Below the pieces are notes generated by a model. The model was not told the origin of the DNA. It made no database searches and saw only the letters and a program-made list of their open reading frames with translations. Below, piece after piece: positions 41,380 to 53,949 of a stretch of DNA of 64,000 bases (position 1 is the stretch's first letter; every line of letters begins with the position of its first letter). This DNA comes from Okapia johnstoni (taxonomy: Eukaryota; Chordata; Mammalia; Artiodactyla; Giraffidae). The translations under genes were made by a program, and so were the position numbers. The stretch covers positions 9,362,001 through 9,426,000 of the forward strand of contig JAGTYA010000024.1 of the NCBI GenBank assembly GCA_024291935.2. The letters run 5' to 3'.

Positions 41380-41844
41380 ACATGCTACTTACTTCATAGG
41401 GTTCTGGTGAAGTTTAAATGAACAAGTATAATGCTTGACATACAGCAGCTTAGAATGAATTTATTAGTATATAAATTAAAGAGTGGGAAAAGTTGTAATT
41501 TTAAAGTACTCAGTAAACTAGTTTCTGTTACTACATGTAATTAAAAGAAGAAAAGGGAATTCTAAAAGCCATTTTGAATTTTAACAGTTCACTAATTCTG
41601 ATTGTAATTTTGCTCTATTAGGCTGATTTTCTCTCTCTCTCTTTTTTTTTGCCAGACATGCTAAGAGATGGGACTTTAGTGGCTGAGAAAACAATGATCT
41701 TTTCCTTTGTTGTAGATACATGTATTCTGAATCAATGGTGTGTGAGTTAATCAGTTTTTTTTTTTATAATACTTTGTTTATTATTAGGGAAAAACAAATT
41801 TTGTTTCCATAATCCAGGCTTACAAAAATTTTCAGCAAAATTTT
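41380..41844. other. Noncoding sequence with MIR-like start
   Basis: 41386-41470 resembles a MIR 3' part; the rest is AT-rich with no recognised feature. Confidence 0.4.
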
Positions 41845-41991
41845 TACCCACTGAACCACAAGGGAAGCCCAAGAATACTGGAGTGGGTAACCTATCCCTT
41901 CTCCAGGGAATCTTCCCAACCCAGGAATCAAACCAGGGTCTCTAGCATTGCAGGCAGATTCTTTACCAACTGAGCTATCAGGGAAGCCCCC
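41845..41991 (-). mobile_element. Bov-tA SINE, partial
   Basis: Reverse Bov-tA head ending GAGCTATCAGGGAAGCCCC; the left portion repeats an inner head (CACAAGGGAAGCCCAAG), suggesting a rearranged copy. Confidence 0.75.
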
Positions 41992-42504
41992 AGACAAAAT
42001 TAGCCTATATAAATAAGATCAAATTTATGTCTGTACATTTTTCTAAAGGGGCTATACAAATGGCCAATAAACACACAGAATAGACGCTCAAAACCATTAG
42101 CTCTCAGGGAAATGCAAAGTAAACTACAATGAAATACACTTCACATTGACTAGCTATAATCAGAAAGACATAATGACAAGTGTTGGTGAGGACATGGAGA
42201 AATTGGAATTCTCCATACATTACATACTGGCAGGAATATAAAATGGGGCAGCTGCTTTGAGAAACAGTCTGGAAGTTCCTCAAAAGGTTAAACAGAGAGC
42301 TACCATATGACCCAACAATACTTACCCCTGAGTATGTACCCAAAAGAAATGAAGATATCTTGCCACACAAAAACTTGTAAGCAAATGTTTGTAGCAGCAT
42401 TCTTTTTAATAGCCCCGAAGTGGAAGCAATCAATTGATGAATGCATAAAGAAAATGTCGCATGTCCACACAATGGAATATTATTCAGCAATAAAAAGGCA
42501 TGAA

Positions 42505-43162
42505 GGGCTTCCCTGGTGGCTCAGTGGTAAGAAATTCACCTGTCAATGCAGGAGACACAGGTTTGATCCCTGATCTGGGAAGATCCCACATGCCACAGAG
42601 CAACTAAGCCCATGTGCCGCAGCTACTGAAGCCCGAGCACCCTAGAACCCATGCTCCACAACCAGAGAAGCCACTGCAATGAGGAGCCCGTGCACCCTAG
42701 AACCCATGCTCCACAACCAGAGAAGCCACTGCAATGAGGAGCCCGTGCACCCTAGAACCCATGCTCCACAACCAGAGAAGCCACTGCAATGAGGAGCCCG
42801 TGCACCCTAGAACCCATGCTCCACAACCAGAGAAGCCACTGCAATGAGGAGTCCGTGCACCCTAGAAACCCATGCTCCACAACCAGAGAAGCCACTGCAA
42901 TGAGGAGAGCCCGTGCACCCTAGAACCCATGCTCCACAACCAGAGAAGCCACTGCAATGAGGAGCCCGTGCACCCTAGAACCCATGCTCCACAACCAGAG
43001 AAGCCACTGCAATGAGGAGCCCGTGCACCCTAGAACCCATGCTCCACAACCAGAGAAGCCACTGCAATGAGGAGCCCGTGCACCACAACTGAAGAGTAGC
43101 CTGTGCAGCAACGGAGACCCAGCACAGCCACAAATAATAAATGTTAATAAACAAAAATTTAC
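42505..43162 (+). mobile_element. CHR-type SINE with internal tandem array
   Basis: The head GGGCTTCCCTGGTGGCTCAG begins at 42505 and the A-rich end is near 43162. AAAAAGGCATGAA at 42492-42504 and AAAAAGGGATGAA at 43163-43175 are the target-site duplication with one mismatch. The element is over 650 bp, about twice the usual size, because of the tandem array inside it. Confidence 0.92.
42638..43080. repeat. Tandem array, 8 units of 55 bp, inside a SINE
   Basis: Units start at 42638, 42693, 42748, 42803, 42858, 42916, 42971 and 43026. Seven units are 55 bp and one is 58 bp. Each starts CACCCTAGAACCCATGCTCC and contains AGAAGCCACTGCAATGAGG. They are nearly identical, which points to recent expansion or homogenisation. 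Confidence 0.97.
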
Positions 43163-43535
43163 AAAAAGGGATGAAATACTGATACCAGCTGTAACATGGA
43201 TGAATCTGGAAAACATTCGCTAACTGACACAAGTCAGACACAAAAGACCATACACGTTATATGACTCTATTTATATGAAATGTCCAGAACAGGCAAATCC
43301 ATAAAGCCAGAAAGTAGGTTAGTGGTTTTGCCAGGGGCTGGGTGGATGGGAGAGGGAGTGATGGGGAATGACTGCTGATGGTTATGAGGTCTCCTTTCGG
43401 GATGATGAAAATGTTCTAAAATCATATTATGGTTGATGATTGAACAATCCTGTGAATATGCCAAAACCCACTAAAGTGTGCACTTTAAAAAGTGAATTTT
43501 ATAGTATGAGAATTATATCTCAATAAAGCTCGTAT

Positions 43536-43851
43536 GATTTCTGATTGCAATCGTATCATGACAAGACTTCCATTGAGTTTGGAAGGGCTGTTTAATGTGC
43601 AAACGTCACAAAATTCACTTTAGTGTGATTTCCAGGAGGCCTCTTGAGAAAACAAAGTAGTCAAATCAGACTCTTGGATTCCCAAGAGACACATGTGATG
43701 GCCCATCCAGAGAAATATCAACAGCTCAGTTAGAAATTTCATTTAAAAAGCTATATTGAGCACCTGTTATATGTTAGGAAGTGTTCTAGAAACTTGACTA
43801 TGTCAAAAAATAAAATTTGAGGACTGATTTTAGTTACGCTGCTTTTCACAA
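43536..43851. other. Noncoding sequence
   Basis: No gene seen. A weak old-repeat phrase lies at 43745-43800. Confidence 0.4.
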
Positions 43852-44082
43852 GCCTTTGTGTGTGCTAAGTCACTTCCGTCATGTCCTACTCCATGTGATC
43901 CTACGGACTGTAGCCCCCCAGTTTCCTCTGTCCATGAGACTGTCCAGGCAAGAATGCTGGCGTGGGTTGCCATTTCCTTCTCCAGGGGATCTTTCTGACC
44001 CAGGGACTCAACCTGTGTCTCTTATGTCTCCTGCATCGGTAGGCAGGTTCTTTACCATTAGCGCCACCTGGGAAGCACACTC
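43852..44082 (-). mobile_element. Bov-tA SINE
   Basis: Reverse Bov-tA from GTGTGCTAAGTCACTTCCG to GCGCCACCTGGGAAGC. Confidence 0.9.
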
Positions 44083-45004
44083 CCGCAGCAGGTATTGATT
44101 GATACCAGCAAGGGTTTGTGACTTCCCTCCTGCTATTTTTTGGAGAGATTTGACCCACTTCAAGGAAAAAGGAGACGTGAAGATACAGCTTTTGTAACAG
44201 TTTTCTTTTAGCTCATACTTAAGAGAGTCCATAGCAGTTAAGAATGGCTTTGGCCGTAAATAACTGAACTCCCAACAGTGCTGGCTTGAACAAAGAGGAT
44301 ACTGTTTTTCTAAAAAAATGGAGAGGTGGGGAGTTGTTCAGTGACTTGAAAGGTCACCAAGAGCCTAGGATCAGTCCTTTTTTCCTACTTTGGCTTCTCA
44401 ATGTATTGGCCTTTTGTCTTTGCGTTTGTTACCTGTGGTCACCAGATGGTGCCCAGCCCTCGGTACCGTGTCCTCTTACCAGTGCCCAGCGAGGAAGAGA
44501 GGGGTAAAGTCCCAAAGTTTTTCTCCTCTGGAGGTTCAATGTGTTCTGGAAACCGTTCCCAGTATCATCGACTGGAACAGGATCATAAGCTGTATCAGTG
44601 CATGCTGTACACAGCCAGCGGGGTGGCCATGGTTTGCTGATTAAGGCTGGGTGCAGCTGGGACTGGCTCTGGGATTTAGTCCAAACTGGGTTGGCACCAT
44701 GAGTCTCCTTCTGGGACCCATGAGGACAAGGGGGCACACCAATGGCACAAGCGCAATTCAAGCCCCAGCCTGAACCACGTGGTAAAACATCACCTTGGCT
44801 GAAGCAAGTCACACGGCTAAGCCCAAAGTCAGGGGACAGGGAGAGCCGCTGAGTCCACTATGAGGTCATGGTAGGGGGTGAGGTATAATCCTGCTTCTGG
44901 GGAGTGCAGGCCACATCGGCCTTTCCCTAGGCCAGTCAGCGGGGCTTGGATTGCCATGATGGCTTAGACCAGCCTGACTCATGAAGCCTTAAGGTGTGGT
45001 GGTG
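44083..45004. other. Single-copy noncoding sequence
   Basis: Several overlapping open stretches exist on both strands, but none has family-like composition or splice sites that I can support. Confidence 0.4.
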
Positions 45005-45163
45005 AAGACCATGGTCTGTCCTCTGTCCGTGGGATTCTCCAGGCAAGAATACTGGACTGGGTAGCCATTCCCCCTTCAGGGAATCTTCCTGACCCAGGGG
45101 TTTAACCTGGGTCTCCTGCATTGCAGGCAGATTCTTTACCACTGAGCCATGGGGGAAGCCCCT
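45005..45163 (-). mobile_element. Bov-tA SINE, partial
   Basis: Reverse Bov-tA lacking its 3' part, ending GAGCCATGGGGGAAGCCCC. Confidence 0.85.
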
Positions 45164-46521
45164 ATTGGCACACAGTAGGGCTGTGTAAATGTAGCTCTGA
45201 TCCCCTGGGGCCAGGGGAGGGGAGGATCTTGCTGCTTCAGCTGTCCCCAAAACTGTAGCTTTGCATGTCTTTCTCATTCCTTCCAAACAGCTCACCAGCT
45301 AATGCTCTGCTTTTTCATTAGTAGCCACAGAATTCCCATCCAGTAGCTCTTGAGCACTGAGGTTTGTAGTTAATGGTGGCCTCGTACTCAGAAACATGAA
45401 ACCGAGCGACCTACTCCAGCTTTGTTAGGCTGGAATTGGCCACTTGAATAAAAAGACAGCCGCTGCATTACCTGCTCTCGGGCCAAGTTGGAGAGAGAGA
45501 GACTATCTTCACCAGATGGTCCACGGGCTGGGGCTCCAGACTTCTCAGGGGTTCCAAGTGTGTTCATTCCAGAGAATTCTCAATCAAAGAGCAACCCCAG
45601 GCAGACACATTTTTGCACTAGCATGCCCACAGCATGTGTGGAAAAAAAGAGCAAAGATCTGTGTAGATCTAAGTCAAACTAATTAGCTGTCAGCTGTATT
45701 GCATCTGGAGATCAAATATAAACTGTTGGCATCAAAAACCGTCCCGGTCCCTGTCATTTCCGTTCTCCTGGTGCCACGCCATCCTTTGTAGCACGGGCTC
45801 AATGTGTTTCTCCACGCTGACAACGATCCAGCAGCCCTCCAAGCATGGAAGCCCAAGTCATCTGCTGTCAGCAGTTGTAGCGTCCCTTCATTTCTTGCCA
45901 GGTGAAGTTAGATAGAACTAACTGGGATGAGTAGGTGGGAGCGGGTAATTGCATTGTCAGTATGTCAGTTACCTATTCACAGGGTCCTTTACCACTGCCA
46001 CTCTTCTGTGTGTGCAAAGGTCACAAAGTTAAGGGTTTGAAACAGGCTCATTTTGGCCAGTCTCCTGCTGAAGTTTGTCAATTACACCAGGTTGAAGTGG
46101 TTTATCAATAGTGGGTTGGAGAGCTGGGCTGTGTGGATTTTTCCTTTCAGAAGAGATATGTGCATCTGAGGATGGGAGAGTGGCCAGAGAACAGAGCCAG
46201 CAGTGGTTTTTATTCTATTTAGGTATTTAAAGTGTTTTTCCCCTGGTGGAAAATAATCTGGTTTTGGTTTAAGTTGATTTAAAATTGCAGCCATGTTATC
46301 ATAAATAATGTGACATTTCATCTCTTTAAAGAAGCTTTGAATATGGTTGTGGATTCCCGAGTATACAAGTGACAAATTTGCTTTGTGAATTTGATTCTTT
46401 TCCATGGCAAAAGATGTGTAATTTTCGTACATTTTAAAAATAAAAAAAATAGTTGGCACAGGGTACTACTAAGAACTGTCCACTAGGTGGCAGTATACCT
46501 TTAGGTTTTTAACGTGTATCA
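45164..46521. other. Single-copy noncoding sequence
   Basis: No coding exon or named repeat recognised; unusually free of young SINEs for this locus. Confidence 0.4.
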
Positions 46522-46710
46522 CCGTGGTTCTCAAACCATGGTCCCTGGACAGCAGCATCTGCATTGGCTGGGAATTTGTTAGAAATGTGAATCCCTTGGC
46601 TCCACCTCAGACCCACTGAATCAGAAGGTCTTGGAGTGGGGCCCAGTAATCTGTGCTTTAACAAGCCCTCTGGGTGATTTTGTCTTACTCTCAAACTTAA
46701 GAGCCACTGA
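46522..46710. mobile_element. Nonautonomous hAT-Charlie DNA transposon (MER-type)
   Basis: It starts GTGGTTCTCAAACCATGG, has an interior TCAGACCCACTGAATCAGAA and ends with the inverted AACTTAAGAGCCACTGA, consistent with terminal inverted repeats. Confidence 0.7.
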
Positions 46711-46847
46711 TCTAATTCAGCTTAGGTCTTTCTGTGATCTGAAAATGCCAGCAATTACAGGTGACAAAGTCTGGTGGGCTTTAGCCACAGGTGCTGTGAT
46801 TCAGAAAAGCCACACGTGTCTTTTATCCTGAACTTTTCCCAGTGTCC

Positions 46848-47111
46848 GGAGAAGGCAATGACACCCCACTCCAGTACTCTTGCCTGGAGAATCCCATGGA
46901 TGGAGGAGCCTGGTAGGCTGCAGTCCATGGGGTCGCTAGGAGTTGGACATGACTGAGCGACTTCACTTTCACTTTTCACTTTCATGCATTGGAGAAGGAA
47001 ATGACAACCCACTCCAGTGTTCTTGCCTGGAGAATCCCAGGGATGGGGGAGCCTGGTGGGCTGCCATCTATGGGGTCGCACAGAGTCGGACACGACTGAG
47101 GTGACTTAGCA
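46848..47111 (+). mobile_element. Bov-A2 SINE
   Basis: Two tandem BovA units (GGAGAAGGCAATGACACCCC and GGAGAAGGAAATGACAACCC) are joined by a CACTTTCACTTTTCACTTTC linker. It ends in ACGACTGAGGTGACTTAGCA. Confidence 0.93.
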
Positions 47112-47467
47112 GTTTCCCAGTGTCTAAAATGTCCCCCATTTATCATGATTGAGGATTAAAGTATCAAAAGCTTCAGAAGGAATTGAGCCTCTGGAAACAA
47201 TGTATTGACCATTATAATCCCCTAATACCAAATAACTATTTAGATTCTTGGGCCAAAGAATTGTTCTGGGGCCCATCAATTGTTTTTGCAAATCGAGTTT
47301 TATTGGAACAGAGCCACACGCACTGGCCTCTTGTCTACAGCTACTTCTAAGGTGCAGAGGCAAGAGCTGAGGAATTGTGACGGAGACTGTGTAGGCTTCA
47401 AAGCCTGAAATTGTTACTATCTGGTCCTTTACAGGAAAAGGTTTAGGTTTAGATAAAGAGTTATGTA

Positions 47468-47712
47468 GAGCTTCCCTGGTGGTCCAGTGGTTAAGAGCCT
47501 GCCTTGAAAGGTAGGGTACATGGGTTTGACCAGTGTGGTCCGGGAAGATCCCACCTGCCACGGGGCTACTGAGCCTGTGTGCTACAACTACTGCGCCTGT
47601 GTGCCCTGGAGCCCATGCTTGGCAACAAGATGAGCCACCGCGATGAGAGACCCGTGCCCTGCAACCAGAGAGAGCCCGAGTGCACAACGAAGACCAGCGC
47701 AGCCAAATAAAC
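47468..47712 (+). mobile_element. CHR SINE
   Basis: From GAGCTTCCCTGGTGGTCC through GGGAAGATCCCACCTGCC to GCGCAGCCAAATAAAC. Confidence 0.88.
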
Positions 47713-47864
47713 AGAAGAAAACGAGTCATCTAAGCAAGACCTCGAGGGATTGGACCACCAGACACAGGACAGTTGAGGGACCCAAGGTGGGAGACCAAGA
47801 GTGTGGGGGGTGAGGAGGGGCCTTATGGGGGAGATGAGAGGCCTGGGTGAAGGCTGGCAGGACA

Positions 47865-48050
47865 CTGACTCGCTCAGTTATGTCTGACTCTTTGAGACCC
47901 CATGGACTACAGTCCATGGAATTCTCCAGGCCAGAATACTGGAGTGGGTAGCTGTTCCCTTCTCCAGGGGATCTTCCCAACCCAGGGATCGAACCCAGGT
48001 CTCCCGCATTGCAGGCAGATTCTTTACCAGCAGAGCCACATGGAAGCCCA
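47865..48050 (-). mobile_element. Bov-tA SINE
   Basis: Reverse Bov-tA from GACTCGCTCAGTTATGTC to AGCCACATGGAAGCCC. Confidence 0.88.
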
Positions 48051-49274
48051 GCATGCTACTAGTGCTACAAATCTACATACCAACCAGTAAGTCTACTAAC
48101 TAGAATCACCTTGACTCATCCGCAAATAAAAACTATTTAGTCATCTATAATCAGCTAAGATGTTTCTTACAGGGACTTTTCATCCACTTACTTTCAAAAG
48201 ACTTGGAGTGGGCATGCAGGTTCACAGTACAGAGAAAAATAAGATGTTTGCTGATAAAACACAATGGACCACGTCAGGCTTCTTTCCACTTATTTCCATT
48301 CTTAGTATCAGCTATTAGGCTGGAATTTCTTGAGCATTTTTCATGTGTTTTAAGCCTGTTTCCTGAGCAGTTTTCAGATATAACATCTATTGGATTTCTA
48401 CAACAGCACTGAAAAATACACCTCTATTTTTCCATTTATCAAGCGAATAAACCACTCAGAGAAGGCAGGTCACCCTTAGATGGAATAGGCAGACCCTGGA
48501 CTTGAAACCCCTGGAATGAAGTGTGCTCTTAACCAGAACGGGGTACACTGTTCCTCATTCCCTCCAGCTGGAAAGCCTTTCTAATTGTGCTATTCTGGGT
48601 GTTCTTTTTATAAACTGACAGCTAGGCCTTGCAGTCTTATTTAAGTTATTATATTATTACCCTTCCTAGGAAGACTCTAATTAATTAATCATATAGAAAT
48701 CAGTCTCTGTTTCATCCATTAAGTTAAACTGAGGTCTTTAGAGAGAGGAGCTAGAAGCCTTGTGTGAAGGGGGCGGTCTCAGGGAGGGATGGCTTTGATT
48801 AAACATTTCAGAGTCTCAGGCCAGAGGCATCAAGGCAAGAGGCCGATATTCAGAACAGAGGTACCAGCCACTGGCCACCGTTGGGTATGGAAAGGGGATC
48901 GGACAAAACCAAGCTCCTTGGGCCAGGATCATTCGATAGACCCAGTTCTAGGTGTTGGCCTGGAGAACAACAAATTACCCGAGCCTGACAAGGGCCCCTG
49001 ATCTCCATCCTCAGACTGACGTGGGTAGCTGGCAGAGGCCCTCTTAGTGAGCAGAAAATCCTATACAGGCATCTGGAAATATGAAGAGACATGCCAGGGT
49101 GCACTTTTATTCCTTGGTGTTTTGTTTGTGGTCTGGGGAAGGGTTGCCAGGTGTACAAATCAGAAATAATCAGTGTGGGTGCCCTTGGATAAATGGTTGC
49201 TCTGAAGGTCTTGGTCTTCTCCACCCTTACTTTTAAAAATTAATTATTTTAAATTAATTTATTGTTTTAAACTT
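48051..49274. other. Single-copy noncoding sequence with a MIR
   Basis: 48418-48535 resembles a reverse MIR. The rest has no recognised feature. Confidence 0.4.
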
Positions 49275-49450
49275 CTATTTATTTTTGGCTGCATCAGGCC
49301 TTATTGTGGCACATGGACTTCTCTAGTTGCAATGTGTGGCCTTCAGTTGCCCCTTGGCATGTGGGATCTTAGTTCCTTGACCAGGGATCGAACCTGAGTC
49401 TCCTGCATTGGAAGGCAGAGTTTTAACCACTGAACCACCAAGGAAGTTCC
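49275..49450 (-). mobile_element. CHR SINE
   Basis: Reverse CHR from TTATTTTTGGCTGCATCAGG to GAACCACCAAGGAAGTTCCC. Confidence 0.87.
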
Positions 49451-49921
49451 CTTCACCCTCACTTTTTTCGGAAGGTGCTGAAGGTGGAGTAAGATCTTGG
49501 CTCATATGGCTTAAGGTATTGGTAGTTGGACGCTTTCATGGCCTAAAACCCTCCCCCTTCCTTCCCAGTCTGGCCACACTGTTGGAGGACGCAGGTGGGT
49601 GACGTGGACTTTACAATCACATCCCCTGGAGGGAGGCGGACCTGAGGACACATTTCCCGGAGATTTATTTACCTGTGAAACTGATCTCTTGGAAGACTCT
49701 AGAGGACTTATCCTCAACAGGCGACCTCCAACCCGTAGGGGTGAGAGGGAACATGGAAGCTGATGACCTTGAGGGACTGAGGGGTTGCAGAGGTTGTCTG
49801 CTGGCTGGGCAGGTCCAGGGGGACGGAGTGAGTTGCAAGAGAGCAGCAAACAGGGATACAGCTTTAACAGAGGATGGACTGACCAGGGTAGGAAGATCAC
49901 GACATTCTTAAAAAATGGAGA

Positions 49922-50146
49922 GGGACTTCGCTGGTGGTCCAGTGGTTAAGACTCTGCATTCCCAATGCAGGGTGCCTGGGTTCAATCCCTGGTTGGGGAA
50001 CTAGATCCTGTATGTCGCAATCAAGGATTTGCATGCTGCAATTAAAAGAACCTGCACGTGCAATGGAGATCAAGGACCCTGTGTGCTGCAGCTAAAACCC
50101 AGCCCAGCCATGAAAAGAAATAAAATAAATCGATATTAAAAAAAAG
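49922..50146 (+). mobile_element. CHR SINE
   Basis: From AGGGACTTCGCTGGTGGTCC through GGTTCAATCCCTGGTTGGGG to an A-rich tail. Confidence 0.88.
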
Positions 50147-52185
50147 ATGGAGGGTATCAGAAGGGGCCCGAAGATCTATTCCACATCAAGGAAACGCCCC
50201 ACACATTAGCTCACTTAGCGCGTGTGAAGCCCCCACAAGTGGGTGGTGTGCTTAAGGGCCTGACTGCCAGCCACACATCTTGACAATTTGACTTGTGTGC
50301 TGAGGCTCCCCGCAGAATCCTAGGCTCCATCTTCCTTCTCCCTGAGCTCCTGCCATCTGTCCTGAGTTCCTTCCCATCAGAGCTCAGGTGCCACATGGTA
50401 CTGACCTTCTGATGGGCACGAATTTGCCTGGATGAGCCCCACCCGGGGAAGAGGGGAACTCTGACTTGCTGCGTCCCGCGTGCCTGCCACCCCCTTGGCA
50501 CTGCCTTAGATGCCTCTGGAGCGTGCAGAGAGCTGGCCAGGGTCTTCTGGGGGCTGGGACTGGAGCGGGGGACCCCCACATTCCTGCCGCTTTCCAGAGC
50601 CGTCTCCAAGCGCCTGTCAGCTGGTGAAGGCAGGAGTTGTGTGCACCAGCTGCAGCGATCAGGCTGAGTCAGAAGACCTCAGCTCGCAGATAGGAGAAAA
50701 TTGCTTTGGAAAGAAACAAGCTGCAAATAACCTATAATGACCAGAGCCAGGCCCTGGCCGCTTCGCTCTGGCTTTAGTGAAATGTCCCAAGGTATTTTTG
50801 CAAAGCCCTGAATTTTGGCCAGACCTGAAATGTCCTATGCCAAATGCTTTCTTTGCCTTAATTTTGAAAGTTGGGAGTCTTTTGAAGGCCATCTCCTCTG
50901 CAGTTTCAGGTTCACTTACTCTTGACACATCACGAGGCCGTCTGGTGAGTGAGGGCTGTTTATAGGAGCAGATTTTAGGGGTCAGCGGCCAAAGCAGGAA
51001 AGATTTGGTCCATAATAATACATATTCCTCCAGAAATTCATACATATTCTTCCACATGGAGAGAAAATTCTGGAAACAAGTGACAGGTTTGGGATCCCTG
51101 ATGGAGGTGGAAGGGGCCTCTCCAGACACCCTTGGGGCGCCGTAGTGACCCGAAGGACACTTTCTGCTGCCCTAAATCCTCTTTACTTTACTCTTCTCTT
51201 GGGTTCTAGAAATGCTCCAGTACCCAAACCACAGACTCCCAGAGGCCTGCCACACAGTGAGCAGCTGGGCCTTGGTTTCATATTGATCAGCCTCTTCCCA
51301 CCCCATCCCTCCATCCCCAGTTCTTCCCAGTATCCTGGCCCCTGGCCTTTGGTGGGGGTAAGGGTAGGGGTCCTGTGATTGGCTTCGGTGGCGCTGATCC
51401 AGGAGTCTGAGCTCTGGAGTTAGGCCCTGAGCTCCAGGCCCCGCAAGGACACAGAAATAGAATCCCAAAGCCTTTGATTCTCTATGGTCAGCTGTCCCCG
51501 GGGATCCAGCCTCGCTTTCCTCTGGGCTCTGAATCTTCGGTGAAAGAGCAGACAAGGTGTCATCTGGCCACTCTGCTCAGGGCAATCACTTGGAGTTGAA
51601 CTTGGGATCAAAACCCTGGGTTTGCTCCTCTGCAGCAGTGTGGGGCTGGAGATGACAGGGAGCAGTATTTCACACACACACACACACACAGCCTCTTTAT
51701 TTTGGCTTCATGTTGGAAAAATCTGCAACAATGCCTTCTGAGTCAATTCCACTGGGGCTGTGGTGACAAACCACTCTGAATGTGTCTGGTGGTTTACAGT
51801 GTCACCAGAGCCCGTTGATGGAATTAGAGCTGTTACTCTGTGCCGTTGCTGGCTCCCTGTCTCTGTTTCTCCCGGCCTCTGGGCCTCCGCATCTCTCGCC
51901 CTCTCAACAGGGCACCAGCTGGAACCAAATCAGAATGCGGGTCTGGGCAGCCTCTGTCCTGAGTGCCCATGTGCTGGCGTGTCTTGGCAGAAGTGCCCTG
52001 GCAGAGCCAAGAAGATGAATGTGTAATTAAATAGAGTGTGTCTTTACTGGGGCTCATTTCCCTGTTTCCAAATTTATTACTTAATTAAAGAGCGTTCACA
52101 GCCAGCCAGAGATGCTATGTCTTCTTTCCTTCAGCCAAAGGATAAGTTCATATAACACCCTTTTTTGCCTTTAATTTTTTCCCCT
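50147..52185. other. Single-copy GC-moderate noncoding sequence
   Basis: No exon supported. A (CA)10 run lies at 51671-51690. The open stretches on both strands lack recognisable protein families. Confidence 0.4.
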
Positions 52186-52201
52186 TCTCTCTCTCTCTCT
52201 G

Positions 52202-52255
<54 letters not shown>
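52186..52255. repeat. Composite (CT)n(CA)n microsatellite
   Basis: A pyrimidine CT run with one G interruption at 52201 passes directly into about 17 CA units ending at 52255. Confidence 0.95.
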
Positions 52256-52258
<3 letters not shown>

Positions 52259-53691
52259 GTCTTAGATCAAATAAACGCATTGGCTTTTGGTAATTTGAGG
52301 TCACTCACTGGATAAGACCTGAATACTTTTTGCCCCAGCACAAGGCAGGAGACCTAGTACCAGCTTCTCCTTTCAGTGGCCACTTAATGGGCTTGTGGCT
52401 GAGTCCAGGGAAAGAAGAGGCATCCAGGGGAGGTGGCTCAGACCAGGCTGGGGCTGGTGGGGCCGAGGGGGGCCTCCAGATCCTTGCTGCCCCGTGGCCT
52501 GCTCTCTGCCGCTGCTGCCTTGGATGCCCTGCACCCCCTGGCCCCCGCAGCACCCCCGCCCCCCCGTTCCTCCTGCTGCCCCATGCAAGATGAGCCTGTG
52601 TGCTCCGGAACACAGCAGTCTATTGTTCCAAAGACAATAAAGAAAGATTGGGAAACGCAGTGGCTGTCACTCTCCAGTGCTCCCAAGTCAGAATTCGACG
52701 TGTGTGTTTGAAACTTCGGGGCCATCTCGTGGGGACAAGGTAGGACAGACGAGGAGGAACAGGAGGGAAAAATGCCAAAGAGCTGCGATCAGGCACCCCA
52801 ACAAGAAGATGAAAAAGGGCAGCCCCTCCCTCAACCCCCTGTGACAGATTTAAAGCTTCAGTAGTGGCCCTCCAGGAGTTCCCAAGCAGCGCCTGCCTCA
52901 TCATCGTGGCCATTAAGCCGAGCGCAAATGACCCGGGAGGGCCCTCAAGCCGTCAGACCCGCTGTCACCAGCGTGGTTTATGGCTTCTGAGCACCAGGTC
53001 CCCCATGGGCAACACGATCCCTTTTTCCCTCGCCAGTGAATCTGGACTTGCAAGCTCATAAATCCAGCAGGGTTTCCCAGGGGCCGTCTGACATCTAAGC
53101 AGTGTGGGGGTGAGGATTTACGGCTGAGTTACCGGGAGCCACAGGTGACCGATGGAGAGGTCGGAGGATGCTGACTCACTCACCCAAGGCAGCAGAAAAA
53201 GGTGCCCATGCTGGTGGCTCCAATAGAGAGACGTTTTATTGGCGTGATTCATTAATGGGCCCCAGTGGCCACTGACGGTTATGGAGGCACTCTTGTTTTC
53301 CTGCCCTCGGCACTTCCAGGCAGGAGGCCGAGCCAGGATTCCATCTCAGCCTGACCCTAAGCCTGCCTTTCCCCAGCAAGGCGGGTAGATCCTCACCACT
53401 CACAAGGATCCTGTCCCGCTTCACCTCCTGGACTGCCTTCGCTCTACCTTGGGCTGGCGTTGTCTGTTTAGAACAACCGGGGCTGGTTGTATCAACACAG
53501 ATATGGATGCTTAGGGTTGCTGACAGGCAGAGGTCATGGGCAAGGGCAGGGCGTTGCCTCCTCTCCACCCACCCAGAGCCCTCCTGCTCTGTACAAACAT
53601 CCCCCATGCCCCTTGACTGCTCCCCATCTCCAGTCCTCTGAATTCACAGAGCTTTCATTGTAGGGTTGTTGGGAGGATAACAGATAATCTC
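52256..53691. other. Single-copy noncoding sequence
   Basis: GC-rich in 52400-52600 but without a supported exon or CpG-island promoter. Confidence 0.4.
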
Positions 53692-53897
53692 AGGACTTCC
53701 CTGGTGGCCCAGTGGTTACGACTTTGCCTTCTAATGCAGGGAGTGTGGGTTCGATCCCTATTTGGGGAGCTAAGATTCCATGCCTCCGCCGGATCAGAAA
53801 AACAAACAAACCATAAAACAGAAGTGTTGTTGTAACAAATTCAATAAAGACTTAAAAAATAGTCCACATTGAATAATCTTAAAAAAAAAAAAAAAAA
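53692..53897 (+). mobile_element. CHR SINE with poly(A)
   Basis: AGGACTTCCCTGGTGGCCC through GGGTTCGATCCCTATTTGGG, followed by an A-rich region and an A homopolymer at about 53881-53897. Confidence 0.8.
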
Positions 53898-53949
53898 GCT
53901 AATCCCTGCATGTGCTTGACCCGCAGTTGATGGATGATGCATGCATGCA

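Larger units (their letters stand above)
42005..43535 (+). mobile_element. Old L1 3' region split by an expanded SINE
   Basis: 42005-42504 reads as ORF2 C-terminal L1 (GCTACCATATGACCCAACAA and ACAATGGAATATTATTCAGC) and 43176-43535 as the L1 continuation into the 3' UTR. A SINE occupies 42505-43162. Confidence 0.85.

Noticed and set aside
42638..43080. Tandem array considered as a CRISPR-like repeat
   Set aside because: Units are contiguous with no spacers and the host is a mammal.
42920..43241. Repetitive open frames of 88-98 residues on the minus strand
   Set aside because: They read through the 55-bp tandem array inside a SINE and have no gene context.
49511..49900. 129-residue minus-strand open frame and other 100-150-residue frames in 44-64 kb
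   Set aside because: GC-rich single-copy DNA gives such frames by chance; none shows a family motif, conserved splice sites or CpG promoter.
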